From Nymphalis io (Eukaryota > Arthropoda > Insecta > Lepidoptera > Nymphalidae), in NCBI RefSeq assembly GCF_905147045.1, contig NC_065909.1, positions 186,001-250,000 of the forward strand: 64,000 nucleotides of DNA, in the 5' to 3' direction. Shown in pieces: positions 1-11,293 of this stretch. Both the position numbers and the translations under genes were made by a program. The stretch's first letter is position 1, and each line of letters starts with the position of its first letter. The notes under the pieces are model-generated. The model did not search any database. It worked only from the letters and a program-made list of their open reading frames with translations, and was not told the origin of the DNA.

Positions 1-1753
1 TATTAAAAGAATAGCAGACCTAACATCAGAAATAGCATTTGAGTGATAACCATCCTCAAGAATATTAAAAAATGCTCTGTTATGTCATATTATGTTATTT
101 TGAAAAGACCCCATTTTCAAATTCGTATTGTGTTATTTAAATTTATTAAAATATTAAATATTTTTAAACATAATCATGACGCCATTTTAAATTTAAATTT
201 TGGCGCGATTCATATTATTGTATTGTTGTATACATATCTTTTGTCCAAGTATTTAAATTTTGTACATTAAATCTAAATGATTTTTCTAGTTCCTGTAAGC
301 TGATATAACTTGCTATTTTAAGTTAAATATACGTATTTATGTAACACAAACGTAAGACATTTTTAAGTGACACCATTTTGAAATTCAGAAATATTTATGG
401 GAACAAAATTAATTAAATAATTTGCTGTTTCGTTTTTCATCTGTAAAAACATTTGTAAGTAAATATTTTAATTTATAATTTGTATGAACTAAAAATACCT
501 AAAAAGTAATCCTACTAAAAAAATGTATATTTATAAGTGTATTTTTTACATTTACTCTATATTTATCATCAAATTTGTATTTTATATATATTCCACTAAG
601 ATTCATTTTAACTTTTATCTTCTTCTTAACGACATTAAAATTTTCTTACATATCTTATTGTTTATACAATAATAGTCCTTATTACATATATTTTAAATAC
701 GTATTTTATTAGATCTCTTTGCCTCAAAGTATCAATTAATCCGAATTAATTTAATTTGATAAAGTAATGAATCAATGTAAGCGATGAAATGATGGTGTTA
801 AATAATTAATTGTGTATTATCTGTGGCAGTTCGCTTAGAATATTAATTTGAAACGTGTGTTTCTTTATTTTTTTAATTTTGTCAGAGTAAACGGCCAGTT
901 TTAATAAAAGTTAGCTTCATGTCATCGATTTATGAAAATTTTAGGGTGTTATTAGACTAAATTAATCTTTTTATTTAATTATGCTTTGAATAAAACGTGT
1001 GATTGTGACTTAAAAAATAAAACAATGTTTTATACTGACTTAGAAAAATGTTATATATTAGCAAAGATTAAAAATTTTTTTAAATCAGTCATTCAATATT
1101 AAAAAAAAAATTAAAACATTTTTTAGCACATCATTAGACTATAATAAAAATATTTAAAGTATGTTGGATTTTTTATTTAAAATCTTTATAATTTAAGCTA
1201 CACTTTGTAAAAAATAAATTGCCAATTATTGTGTCAACCCGCGTTCATAAGAAAGTTTCACGACAATGCGCGCTTGATGAGTTGGTGATAATTAATCAAG
1301 TAGACTTATAAGTACATTCGAATTATTTCACAAAGGCTTAAAGCTACTAGTTGTGGATATATGCAGATTCTACCAAGAAGAACTGAACCGAAGAAAGAAA
1401 CTCAATAGTAAATCTTGTAGCGTTAATCGAATTCCATACATTAGTATATAATCATAAATATCATTGTACCCATTTAGTCGATTATATGATTTAATTAATG
1501 GTTAAACGAACTTACCATAATGTCTAGCATAATGTTACATGTAGTAGACACTAGATGTCGCCAGTCTGCACTGTTTTTGGATTTTTTATTATAGTAGCAC
1601 AACTTGGTGCTGGTGCCGCTTTCTACTATCTTCATTATGTTCAGAGCATCTTCTGTGCAAATATTGATATTTGAGTATCAAGTAGATGGTTAATATTTGT
1701 CTCTGGTCAGACACTCTCTGTCCAATAAAAAATAATTTATTATAAGGGAAATG
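1..1753. repeat. Duplicated AT-rich block, copy 1
   Basis: This block is nearly identical to 16458-18214, with only scattered substitutions and a few small indels by eye. It starts outside the window. It has no convincing coding content; the 75-codon frame near its start is also present in copy 2 but has no recognisable features. The homology stops around 1753, where copy 1 continues with a scrap of satellite/SINE sequence and copy 2 with a GC-richer stretch and a SINE. A third, much more diverged partial copy lies near 15520-15710. It is either a segmental duplication or a long non-coding repeat. Confidence 0.85.
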
Positions 1754-1767
1754 GTAAATGGTAAATG

Positions 1768-1862
1768 AAAAGGTTTATGATCTCCTGGTACATTAACACT
1801 GTAATCCTAAATGAATCTAATTGACAATTACAAAACTCGTGCTATGGAAACCAGACTGATAT
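1768..1862 (-). repeat. Isolated fragment of the 89-bp satellite fused to SINE-B 3' sequence
   Basis: Read on the minus strand, 1768-1810 matches the core of the satellite unit that fills 29545-38424 (attacagtgttaatgtacca followed by ggagatcataaac). It is followed by a piece of the SINE type that is embedded in that satellite. The same pairing therefore exists outside the main array. Confidence 0.7.
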
Positions 1863-1892
1863 TTTTTAAAAATAAATAAATAGAGAGCAATT

Positions 1893-2142
1893 AAATGAGA
1901 TGGCTTATTGGCTAAAGGATGAATGGTGAACTGAAGGTCAAATCCAGGCAAGCATAATTATATTTCAATTGCTTAACTTTTTTTATAATAATTAATCTCG
2001 TGCTCGATGGTTAAGGAAACATCGTGAGGAAAACAGAACGAGTTGGATGGAATTCTGTTGCAAGTGTATCAATGGGGGATAATTGGAGCAATCTACTCCT
2101 CAAGGGGAGGAGAAGGCCTTCGCCCAGCAGTGGACAGCTATT
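1893..2142 (+). repeat. Diverged tRNA-derived SINE (SINE-D type)
   Basis: The left end resembles a tRNA head (gagatggcttattggctaaa, then ggtcaaatccaggcaagc). The right end carries the 3' signature of the common SINE type also seen at 3826-4120 (gaaggccttcgcccagcagt). It is strongly diverged, so it is an old copy. Confidence 0.6.
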
Positions 2143-2575
2143 TTATTAAATCACGAAGGTTTTAAAAATATGGTAATTTTGACTTTTAACGCTGATAAAA
2201 CGCAACCACGAGCTACAGTGTGTGCTTTCATACAGACCCTGTGGTCTTGACAGCTCAACGTCACGAGGTAATTCATTTTATAACACGGATTAAAAAAAAC
2301 AATAGTGTTTTTATATGTCGCTTAAGCAATATATATGTATATTCAATTTGAGCGTATAATACAAACAATTTTATTGAGGTTGTGCTCGTGAATTATATCG
2401 ATGCGATGCTCGTAGTTCCACTCGGGGCCGATAGGTGGCGCCGTTTCGAGTGACGTACAACGTTAAGCGGCATGTCAAAAGCATAATAATGCCCCGGATA
2501 CACACGTGTGGAGCTGTTAGTTAGCGAATCGTTTAATTAAAATGAATTTTGATAGGCGATTGCCATTCAGCGAGA

Positions 2576-2875
2576 TTTTTTTTTTTTTTTTTATAGAATA
2601 GGAAGGCGGACGAGCATATGGGCCACCCGATGGGAAGTGGTCTCTAACGCCCATAGACATAGGCATTGTAAGAAATGTTAATCATCGCTCACATCATCAA
2701 TGCGCCACCAACCTCGGGAACTAAGATGCTATGTCCCCCGTGCCTGTATTTACACTGGCTCACTCACCCTTCAAACCGGAACACAACAATACCGAGTACC
2801 GCTGGTCTGCGGTAGAATATCTGACGAGGCACCCCCTCGTACCCGGACGGGCTCGCACAAAGCTCTCCCACCAGT
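2576..2875 (-). mobile_element. Poly(A)-tailed lepidopteran SINE-like repeat (SINE-C)
   Basis: On the minus strand it runs from actggtgggagagc to a poly(A) tail (plus-strand T run at 2576). It shows the family signature gaatattct..ccgc, gttccggtttgaagggtgag and the 3' motif ggtggcccatatgctcgtcc. The same copy is present in the duplicated block at 41009-41302, so the insertion predates the duplication. Its exact family name (for example a Metulj-like SINE) cannot be settled without a repeat library. Confidence 0.8.
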
Positions 2876-2938
2876 AAAAATATATCGTATTGTCACCCCG
2901 ACACCTCAACACGTGAACCCCCCCCCCCCCCCCCGCAG

Positions 2939-3162
2939 CTGAAGTGGCCGCTGCGCTCGGGCGGCGGCGCGGCGGTGTACGTGGTGGTCGTGCGCGACTG
3001 CGGCGCGCTGCGCGGGCTGCGGGCGGGCGCGCTGCGGGCGTCGCTGCGCGCGCTGTGGGACATGGCGCGCGCGCTCGGCGCCGCGCTCGTGGGCGCGCGG
3101 GCCCACCGCGTGGCGCCGTCGCCGAGGTGTACATCCGCAAGGTGGGCACGCCTGGAAAAGTG
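2939..3162 (+). pseudogene. GTPBP1/2-like GTPase, exon b in copy A (frameshifted)
   Basis: The exon follows an acceptor cag preceded by a pure C run. It begins LKWPLRSGGGAAVYV, matching the family segment just upstream of the G domain (HLVTQ-MKWRL...EAVY). It continues with a GC-rich helical segment (about residues 16-60) and ends VAEVYIRKVGTPG in the next frame, so about one base is missing near 3118. The paralogous exon at 41383-41485 has the same ends but lacks the middle. The donor is probably the gt at 3163. Homology to the family is clear; whether the frame break is biological or a sequencing error is open. Confidence 0.72.
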
Positions 3163-3249
3163 GTAGGACATCCTCGCTCAGCCACGAGATACTCGGCTTC
3201 GATGCTCAGGTGCGCTAATGATTATTTTGACGTTTATTAAAATTAGGAA

Positions 3250-3825
3250 CAATCCCCCACCCACTTGCAAAGCCCGGGCAAACACCACTGCACTTTGATG
3301 TGCTTAATTAATGGGCACATTGTCAGGAGATCTGCTTTTATGGGATGAAGTATTGCTATGTATATCCATCAACCCGCATTGAAACTGCAATTTAGAGCTC
3401 CAAATCACAAGTGGAGGGGAGGGCTTGGCCCAGCAGAGGTGTTATTTTTTTATAATAAGTAAATAGAAAAGAAAAGTAAAAGTAAGTTGTACACTAGAAG
3501 TGAGATTTGGAAGCATGTAAAGACGTTGTTTGCGCCTGAACTCTCTCTAATTTTCACCCTGGGATTTTATGTAAATGTCTATGTCCCACGGCTGGGCTAA
3601 TCCCTACCTCTTCTCCCTTTGATGAGGAGCTTATTCCAATACGCTGTTCCAATTTAGTGGTGCTAATCTGGGTTTTAACACGCTATCATTGGTAACGATT
3701 TACACATTCTATTCACTACCATCTCGGTTCTCAATAGGATTAAGAGTGTGTGGGAAAAGAGACTGTCTGTGCTTGCACGCACACACAAGTACTATTATTA
3801 GTCCCGTGCAAGCCGTTCGTATCCG
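3250..3825. repeat. Mixed old SINE fragments
   Basis: No gene is seen here. 3575-3657 is a minus-strand 3' fragment of SINE-D (atgtcccacggctgggctaa). 3265-3445 is a diverged relative ending cttggcccagcaga on the plus strand. 3740-3800 resembles the 3' part of SINE-A (cacacacaagt). Confidence 0.5.
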
Positions 3826-4120
3826 TAACAGCCTGTGAATGTCCCATTGCTGGGCTAAAGCCTCCTCTCCCTTTTTTTAAGAAGGTTTGGAGCTTATTCC
3901 ACCACGCTGCTCCAATGCGGGTTGGTGGAATACACATGTGGCAGAATTTCAGTGAAATTAGACACATGCAGGTTTCCTCACGGTGTTTTCCTTCACCGTC
4001 AAGCAGAGATGAATTATAATCACAAATTAAGTACATGAAAATTCAGTGGTGCTTGCCCGGGTTTGAACTCACGATCATCGGTTAAGATTCAGGCGTTCTT
4101 ACCACTGGGCCATCTCGGCT
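3826..4120 (-). mobile_element. tRNA-derived SINE (SINE-D), near full length
   Basis: On the minus strand it starts with a tRNA-like head: an A-box-like stretch (gatggcccagtggtaagaac) and a B-box-like stretch (gtgagttcaaacccgggcaa). It then has the body caccgtgaggaaacctgcat and the tail tagcccagcaatgggaca. The head is part of a SINE rather than a tRNA gene, because the conserved body follows directly and the same body recurs at 13037-13150. Confidence 0.8.
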
Positions 4121-4513
4121 ACAAGTTGTCTAAACATCTTTATCTAGTTTTCATACTCATTTTTCAATTATATTAATCTTTGTAAAAGCTTCCGTTATTC
4201 TATTATCCAGTTGTATGATGGCGTATGTTACACCCCGTTAACGATAGATGGCGCTCATTCGAAATGTCACATTTCTGAATCGCGCTGTCTAGATATTCGC
4301 TACTGAGTATATATAGTGTAGAAGTGATTGTTCTAGTGATCTAATAAATTGTAGTTTCATTTACCTAATCCCAGGTATCAGTGTTGCAGAACTATCGATA
4401 GTTTGACCTCGAAAACTATTATCGACAGTACTTCCGAAAGTATCGTCTTGTGTTAATATTGTCGATATTATCAATAGTTACTATAGCTCTCTGTTCACAA
4501 TACTATTGATAAC

Positions 4514-4902
4514 TCGTTTGCCTGCCTCGTTGGTCTAGTGGCTTGATATAAGACCGCAGACCCCGGAGGTCCTGGGTTCAATTCCCAGATCGGGCCAATA
4601 AAAAGTTAATGGGTTTTTCTGTTAGAAAATTCTCAGTAGCAGCCCGGAGTCCGGAAGTTGGAAGTGTGTACACTCCCGTGCCTCGGAAAGCACGTAAAGC
4701 CGTTGGTCCTGCGCCTGAACTCTTTCCGGTCGTGTCGGGTCGCCGTCCCATCGGATTATGAGAGTTAGAGAATAGAGAGTGCACCTGTGTTTGCGCACAC
4801 ACTTGTGCACTATAATATCTCCTGCGTAGTTGGCTAATCTCTCTTGAGATTGGCCGCCGTGGCCGAAATCGGTCTGGAGGACATTATTATTATTATTAAG
4901 AA
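4514..4902 (+). mobile_element. tRNA-derived SINE (SINE-A) with target-site duplication
   Basis: The head has A-box-like ttggtctagtggcttg and B-box-like tcctgggttcaattccc. The body is shared with 18267-18614 (cggtcgtgtcggg, then agattggccgccg) and ends in an ATT repeat. It is flanked by the 10-bp direct repeat tattgataac at 4504-4513 and 4903-4912, which marks it as a retroposed copy. Confidence 0.88.
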
Positions 4903-5036
4903 TATTGATAACAGCAATCCATAGGTATTCATTCGATAGTAACGATTTAATAAAACTTCATTAATAATAGTGTTGTTACTGGGCCTACTACATTACTTAT
5001 CTTGAGAAAGCAATAATAATATAATAATAATAATAA

Positions 5037-8000
5037 CCCCACCGACGTATCTTTACGTTGCCGACGTGGTGGGGCTTGTTTTTTTTTTTTATATGTCTGG
5101 GATGGCAAATGACTCTACTCCACCTGATGGTAAGTGGTAGTAGAGTCCAAACGCGACGACGGCCAGTACAGTCGGGAAGAATGTTCTGTACTAGCCGTCA
5201 CCGCCTTGCCGGCCCGCAAGATGCCTCTTCACGCCTCGTTTGAAGGAACCCGGGTTGTAAGAGGAGGGGAACACGTGAGCTGGTAAGGAATTCCATTTTT
5301 TGGTAGTGCGACAAAGAAAGGAGTTGCCAAATTTCTTTGTGCGCGATGGAATTGATGTCACAGTTAGGCGGTGAGGCTATCATTGAAGCGCACAGTTGTG
5401 CTGGGCTCTGTTGTGATTGACTTTTATGTCCCTATCTACTTGTGGGAATAATATGATAACTAGGTCTAAAACTAAAAAATATATACAGGCGAACGTGCCA
5501 TCGTTAGAAGAAGAGTCCACGCAGACTTCTAATTCATCCTCTTAATCTTTAATACCCTCTTTATCACCAATTTTGTATGCATCTTCACCAAATTCATCAT
5601 CAACCGGTGCTCAACTGGCGGATGTTGCACAGGAGACAAATTTTGTCAGTGAACCTGTGCCCACCACCAGTGGCGTAAAAAAACGTAAAAAATGGAGTAT
5701 GGAAATGAATAAGTTCATCCTACGTACCTACCTATATCTTACAAATTTAGAATCAGACACAAATTCATATATTTCTTCATTACATATAAAATTTATAGAC
5801 AAATATCCACATATGGAAGTAAGCAGACAGAGAATTGGTGACCAACGTAGAGCTATTATACAAAAGAAATTATTATCACAAGAAACCATTGATCAGATTT
5901 ACGATGAAGTTAAAACAGAATTGCAAGTAATCCAAACTCAGATACAACAAAACGCCACAAATCTTAAAACATCCCTTAACACACTAACAGGAAAACGTAT
6001 GAAATGGACAAATGAATGCAATGAAGCAATTATTAGGATTTATTTCAAAATAACACAATTAGAGACTAATAAGACCGCTTATAGAAAACGTTTGTATGAA
6101 GAGTTTATAAACTTATACCCAGAGTTTACACACATTACTGAGCAAAGATTAGCGGATCAACGAAAGGCAATAATAAATAATAAATATATTAAACAAGATA
6201 GATTAACACTGATTAAACAACAAGTAGCAGATGAATTACATTATACACACACACTAACGGAAGACACAGATAATGAACATTTACAAACAACAGAACAAAG
6301 TAATATTACACACTACGATGCATTCAAATCTAATTCAGAAACAAACTCACAAGCTAGGAAAATGCAAAACACTACAGTTACATGCACTGATTCCGTTACG
6401 TCAACCCCTATCGATGAACAAAACATAGAAAGTATCACCCACGATCATGATGTGACCTTAGAAGTAAACACTGAAATAGAGAACACATTCGTTCATGCTC
6501 TAGAACATTTTTGTGATACTGAACCAACTAGCAGACCATACATTCCAAAACAAAGAACTTCTAAAAAGTTTTCATTAATAATGAAATACATAGATACAAT
6601 GATACTGACAAAATTTGTAAACACTGATACTGATTTTATCACTCTACAGACAATAATTTACTGTGCAGCATGGACAGCAGCTAAATGTAATGGGGCAAGA
6701 ATGACATTCTTAACACAAAACAACCATCAAAACAAATCATACAGAAAACCTAGCTGGCAAAGAAGATTAGAAAATAAAATAAGGAAGTTGCGAGTCAATA
6801 TAGGCAGGTTAACACAATTTATTAGAGGAAATAGAAACCGAAAAGTAGTAGCTGCAGTAGAACTCATAAAGACACAATATCAATCACACGCACAATATGA
6901 AAATACAAACACATTCTTAGATACCTTAAAACAGAAACTCAATGCAGCAGCTAGTAGACATAAGAGATATTTGACGTGTACTGCCCGTAAAATAGAAAAC
7001 AAAACATTTGCTAACAATGAAAAAATCTTCTATAGAATTTATTATCTAACTGCAAAGATAATGCGCAAAATCTAGAAATACCTCCCCCTGAAATATTTCG
7101 ACAATTCTGGGCTAAGACATGGGAAAACCCCATAGAACATAATGAACATGCAGACTGGGTTAACGAAATAACTACACATATTCCAGAGATGGAGTTCAAC
7201 TTCATACCAATAGAAACATTTATAGATGACACACACAATTGGAAATCCCCAGGCTCAGACAATATTCACAACTATTGGTACAAGAAATTTAGTAGCATAC
7301 ACTCATACATACATAAGTACTTAAATACATTCATTCAATCACCACATTTACTACCGAAATATATAACACATGGAATCACATACTTAGTACCTAAAGATAA
7401 ACATGATACCACAAATCCAGATAAATACCGACCAATAACTTGCTTACAAACCATATATAAAATTTTATCAGCTTGCATAAGTGAAGAAATATACAAACAT
7501 TTAACTAAACATAATATATTAGCCGAACAGCAAAAGGGGTGTAGAAAAAATAGCCAAGGTTGTAAGGAGCAGCTTACTTTTGATGCAATCATTTTAAGTA
7601 GTGCGGTAAAATCAAAATCAGATATCCATACTATGTTTATTGATTATCAAAAAGCCTTTGATTCAGACCCGCATAGCTGGTTATTGTATGTCTTAAAATT
7701 GTATAAAATAAACCCACCCCTCATATCATTTCTTCAAAATTCTATGCAAAACTGGCAAACTGTATTAAAAATAAAACAATCGTCCATGAAATCTCTAACT
7801 ACTGAACCAATTCGTATCCAACGAGGAGTTTTTCAAGGAGACGCTCTGAGCCCCCTCTGGTTTTGCTTGGCCTTAAATCCTCTTTCACTCTTGTTAAATA
7901 AAACCAATACAGGATTCACACTTTACGGTAATAACACCCAATATAACTTATCACAACTCATGTACATGGACGATATAAAACTTTACTCCACTGACTAAAA

Positions 8001-9562
8001 CACGCTGCTTGAGTTAGCAAGCATTACGGAACAGCTCTCCAAAGATATTCATATGAAATTCGGTGTCGACAAGTGCAAAATTCTGTCAATCTCGAAAGGA
8101 AAAATCCTTAATAATAGCTACACACTCGAAACTGGTGAACAAATTGAACCAATGGATGAACAAAGCACATATAAATACCTTGGTTTTAAACAATCTAGGC
8201 AAATACTACAAACTACGATAAAACAAGAACTGCTAACAAAATTCTCGCACCGATTAAATCTCGTATTAAAGACACACCTTAACTCTAAAAACACAATAAA
8301 AGCTATTAACACATTTGCCATACCCTTACTCACGTACTCTTTCGGAATAATACAATGGTCAAAAAGTGACATAAAAAAATTGCAGCGTACTATAAACACT
8401 CACTTCACTAAATATAGGAAACATCATCCAAAATCTTGTATTCAAAGGCTCACACTACCACGCAAAGAAGGAGGAAGGGGATTAAAAGACATACAAAATT
8501 TACACAATAAGCAGATACTCTCACTCAGACCATACTTCCATGATAAATCCGAACACTCACCTCTACATAGACACGCAACAGAAATAGACAAAAAGCTTAC
8601 ACCATTAAACCTACATGACAAAAACACTCAAGTAAACGAACATATCATAAGTACACAACAACAAATGTTGGCATGGACTGAAAAAACACTGCATGGGAGG
8701 CACCGAGCCTATTTGAACCAACCCCACGTCGACAAAGAGAAGTCGAACGAATGGCTCAAACGAGGTGAACTGTTCCCTGAGACCGAAGGTTTTATGCTCG
8801 CCATTCAAGACCAAATAATAGAAATTCGTAACTATAGGAAGTACATAATGAAGGATAATAATCAACCTACTGACTTATGTAGACAATGTAACGCATCCTC
8901 TGAAACTATTCAGCACATAACGGGGGCTTGCAAATCTCTCGCACAGACCGATTATAAGCATCGACATGATCAAGTGGCTGCAATCATACACCAACATTTA
9001 GCATACAAATATAAACTTATAACAGAAATGAATCCATATTACAAATATAAGCCGGAAAGTGTATTAGACACTAGAAACCACAAAATCTACTGGGATAGAA
9101 CAATAATAACTGACAAAACTATCTGTTATAATAGACCAGATATTACCGTTCATGATAAAATCAATAGAATCGTTTATCTTATCGATATAGCCGTTCCTAA
9201 TTCACATAACATACAAATCACAATATCTGAAAAGTTAAGTAAATATCAAGATCTCGCCATAGAAATTAAAACGCAATGGAAAGCACAAACAGTACACATA
9301 GTCCCAATAGTCCTATCATCCACAGGTATCGTGCCAAAATGCTTGACACAAAGTCTGAACACCTTACAAATGCCAGCGTATATCCTCCATATACTTCAAA
9401 AAGCCATAATCCTTAACACCTGCCGTATCACCCGAAAGTTTATATCATCATCCACTTTATCATCAACGTTTTTAATATAAGCAACACTCCTTAACGCTTG
9501 GCTGCAGCCCGCGTTTTCGGTTTAAACTCTTCGAAAGAAGAGTAACTTTAAAAGTTAAATAG
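5037..9562 (+). mobile_element. R4/Dong-clade non-LTR retrotransposon, inactive
   Basis: A single-ORF LINE with a central reverse transcriptase, a C-terminal CCHC-type zinc finger and a restriction-like endonuclease motif lies between a TAA repeat on the left (5010-5036) and ataataataat on the right. Dong elements of Bombyx are known to insert in TAA repeats, and the target here is the TAA tail of the minus-strand SINE at 9563-9823. The 5' leader is 5037-5452. The element is long enough to be full length but is disabled by at least three mutations. Confidence 0.88.
5453..9480 (+). pseudogene. R4/Dong polyprotein: N-terminal duplicated domain, RT, CCHC, restriction-like endonuclease
   Basis: The likely start is the ATG at 5453 (MITRSKTKK). 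An in-frame TAA follows at 5543-5545, the frame shifts near 7050, and another in-frame TAA lies at 7996-7998; the same frame resumes on both sides of each stop. The N-terminus has two similar ~65-residue blocks (about 5684-5870 and 5990-6185), each with a Trp-x-x-Glu start and an (I/L)xDQRxAII end. RT motifs include WKSPGSDNI, FIDYQKAFDS, QGDALSP and YMDDIKLY. Near the C-terminus are C-x2-C...H-x4-C at about 8877-8931 and RPDITVHDK with a following Asp at 9135-9190, typical of the site-specific restriction-like endonuclease clades. Confidence 0.87.
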
Positions 9563-9823
9563 AAATAATAATAATATTGGACATTATTCACACACGGTCA
9601 TCTGATCCCAAATTAAGCAGAGCTTGTGTTATGGAAACCAGACAACTGATATACTACATATACTACTTTTCTTTTGTAAATACATACTTATATAGATAAT
9701 TACACCCAGACTCAGGACAAACAGACATGTTCATGCACACAAATGTCTGTCCTGGGTAGGAATCGAACCCACGACCTTTGGCATGAAAGGCAAGTAACTA
9801 CCAACCACTCCAACCGGCTCGTC
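9563..9823 (-). mobile_element. tRNA-derived SINE (SINE-B), inverted
   Basis: On the minus strand it has a tRNA-like head (ggttggtagttacttgcc), a B-box-like gtcgtgggttcgattcct, the body caggacagacatttgtgtgc and an ATT-repeat tail at its left end. The R4/Dong element has inserted in that tail. The same SINE type recurs inside the satellite array at 29545-38424. Confidence 0.85.
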
Positions 9824-9979
9824 AAAAAATCAATACGTCAATACTATCGAAAAATCATTGATTATCGATAGTCCAAAACTATCGATTTTATCGATAATGG
9901 ACTATCGACATGCAACACTACCCGGTATTACTTATACCTAAAACGAAAGTCATATAATGTATTACATTCATATAATCAG

Positions 9980-10144
9980 GCTAATGTCGTCAACTACGGT
10001 TGTTCCGAGCTGATGACAGCGGAGCGCATCGGAGAGAGGAGCGCCAAGCTGGTGTCTTTCCTGGACCTGGCGGGCCACAGCAAGTACCAACGCACCACGC
10101 TCCACGGGCTCACGGGTTACTCCCCGCACTACGCCATGCTCGTT
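9980..10144 (+). CDS. GTPBP-like exon with DLAGH (G3)
   Basis: The exon is 165 nt, phase 0 at both ends, from acceptor tataatcag to donor gtaagt. It encodes NVVNYGCSELMTAERIGER then SFLDLAGHSKY and GLTGYSPHYAMLV, which is the switch II region of GTPBP1/2 proteins (DLAGHxKY, GLTxYxP). Confidence 0.87.
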
Positions 10145-10559
10145 GTAAGTATGTTTATTTATTACTAGTTCCCATACGTGTGGGGACCATTCAGATTTTA
10201 GGTATCCTAAGTCTTTTTCTATAGCCCTGATAACGTGTTTTCAAATTATTATTAGGTAAGGATTTTTTTTGGAGTCCTGACATATCAAACCAAAAGTTAA
10301 TTTTCATTTTATTGAATAAATATCTTATCTTAATAATACATTTTTACAAACAGCTCAAAATCAAAATAATTTATTCAGGTAATAATATATAAACCTAACA
10401 CCGGCTCAAACTGTAGATCCTACTAAAAATAATCGGCAAAAAACTAAACTCTTTTGCTACAATTAAACTATGTAAGAGTTTAAACACAATTTTTTATCAT
10501 ATTTATAAACCCTTATCGAGCAATACAATACAATAATATATTAATGAAAGTTTTTTAAG

Positions 10560-10695
10560 AGAGAGAGTTGGTTCCTCCTAACTAGCCTAGGCCAGTCTGG
10601 GTACGGGCCGCGGGGTTGCCCCCTAAACTGTCGTGTCTTTAATTTTTGGCCCGAGGGGCCAGGGTAACAGCGACCCAGTGGCTGTAAGTTTTTTA
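10560..10695. repeat. Unidentified GC-rich intronic repeat-like segment
   Basis: Within the 631-bp intron, 10560-10695 is GC-rich and unlike its AT-rich surroundings (cctaggccagtctgggtacg, then gccccctaaactgtcgtg). It has no open frame of note and looks like part of a dispersed repeat, but I do not recognise the family. Confidence 0.35.
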
Positions 10696-10775
10696 AATCA
10701 GCTACAAAATAATATTATAGATGGCACTGTAGTCATATTATCAACTTGTACTATAAAGTTTTTTTTTATTTCTAG

Positions 10776-10937
10776 ATTTCGGCAACAACCGGTATAACTC
10801 GCATCACAGAAGAATACATCGGTCTTCTGCTGGCTTTGGACATGCCGTTCTTCGCAGTCATCAACAAGTGTGAACTGGTTAGCAACATCAACGCTGTTGT
10901 AGCGAGGCTGGCTCAATTGTTGGAACCCGCTAATAAG
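10776..10937 (+). CDS. GTPBP-like exon with NKCE (G4)
   Basis: The exon is 162 nt and keeps the frame (acceptor tttctag, donor gtcagt). It encodes ISATTGITRITEEYIGLLLA followed by FFAVINKCELV. The family has (S/N)Kx(D) here for guanine recognition; Glu in place of Asp is conservative but unusual. Confidence 0.87.
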
Positions 10938-11023
10938 GTCAGTGATTTTATTTTAAATAGCATCTATAAAGACTAGCTTATAAACTAGGTTATTATTTCT
11001 TACATCAATGCTTTTGAGTGATG

Positions 11024-11110
11024 CACTTTGAGTGATCCACTTACCATCAGGTGGCCCAATTGCCCGTCCACACACATATAACATAAAGAGAAGCCGGGGG
11101 GGGGGGGGAA
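11024..11110 (+). repeat. SINE-C 3' scrap and G run in intron
   Basis: ccacttaccatcaggtggcc at 11037-11056 is the 3' signature of SINE-C, followed by an atypical tail and a G run of about 13 bases near 11096-11108. A short SINE-D scrap (catgcaggtttcctcgcgat) follows near 11179. Confidence 0.55.
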
Positions 11111-11293
11111 AGTTTAACAGACAAATAGATATATTTACTTTCCTATTTATAATATTAGTTTATATTGTAATTGGAGACATGCAGGTTTCCTCGCGATGTT
11201 CTTCAAGGAGCACGAGATGATAAATCAGGGATGCTGTATAATTTATAGATTTATTTAAATTTAAAGTAATGGTATATATTGGTATTATTACAG

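Larger units (their letters stand above)
2143..3166. repeat. Duplicated GTPase intron/exon block, copy A
   Basis: This block is about 98% identical by eye, outside indels, to 38999-41490. It contains intron sequence, a minus-strand SINE at the same position and the following exon. Copy A has the uninterrupted site ttaagcgg at about 2476-2483, where copy B carries a 1578-bp transposon. Copy A therefore shows the pre-insertion state. Confidence 0.85.
4380..9919. mobile_element. Composite TIR element (MITE-like) filled by later insertions
   Basis: The outer ends form a short inverted repeat: agtgttgca at 4380-4388 and tgcaacact at 9911-9919. Both are followed inward by atcgatag-rich DNA. The flanks look like a decayed duplication (cccaggtatc on the left, acccggtatt on the right). 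Removing the SINE at 4514-4902, the LINE at 5037-9562 and the SINE at 9563-9823 leaves a few hundred bases, the size of a MITE. The superfamily is not clear; hAT-like is a guess. Confidence 0.5.

Noticed and set aside
43..270. 75-codon frame at 43-270, repeated at 16501-16728
   Set aside because: Conserved only because the whole block is duplicated; AT-biased composition, no motif, and a diverged third copy near 15520 does not keep the frame.
2760..3240. Several long GC-rich open frames on both strands around 2760-3240
   Set aside because: They are shadows of the GC-rich GTPase exon and the SINE; only the plus-strand frame with LKWPLRSGGGAAVYV matches a known family.
4523..4590. tRNA-like A and B boxes at 4523, 18267 and at the SINE-B and SINE-D heads
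   Set aside because: They are heads of SINEs: conserved SINE bodies and ATT tails follow, with target duplications in two cases. No complete cloverleaf with an independent gene context was seen.
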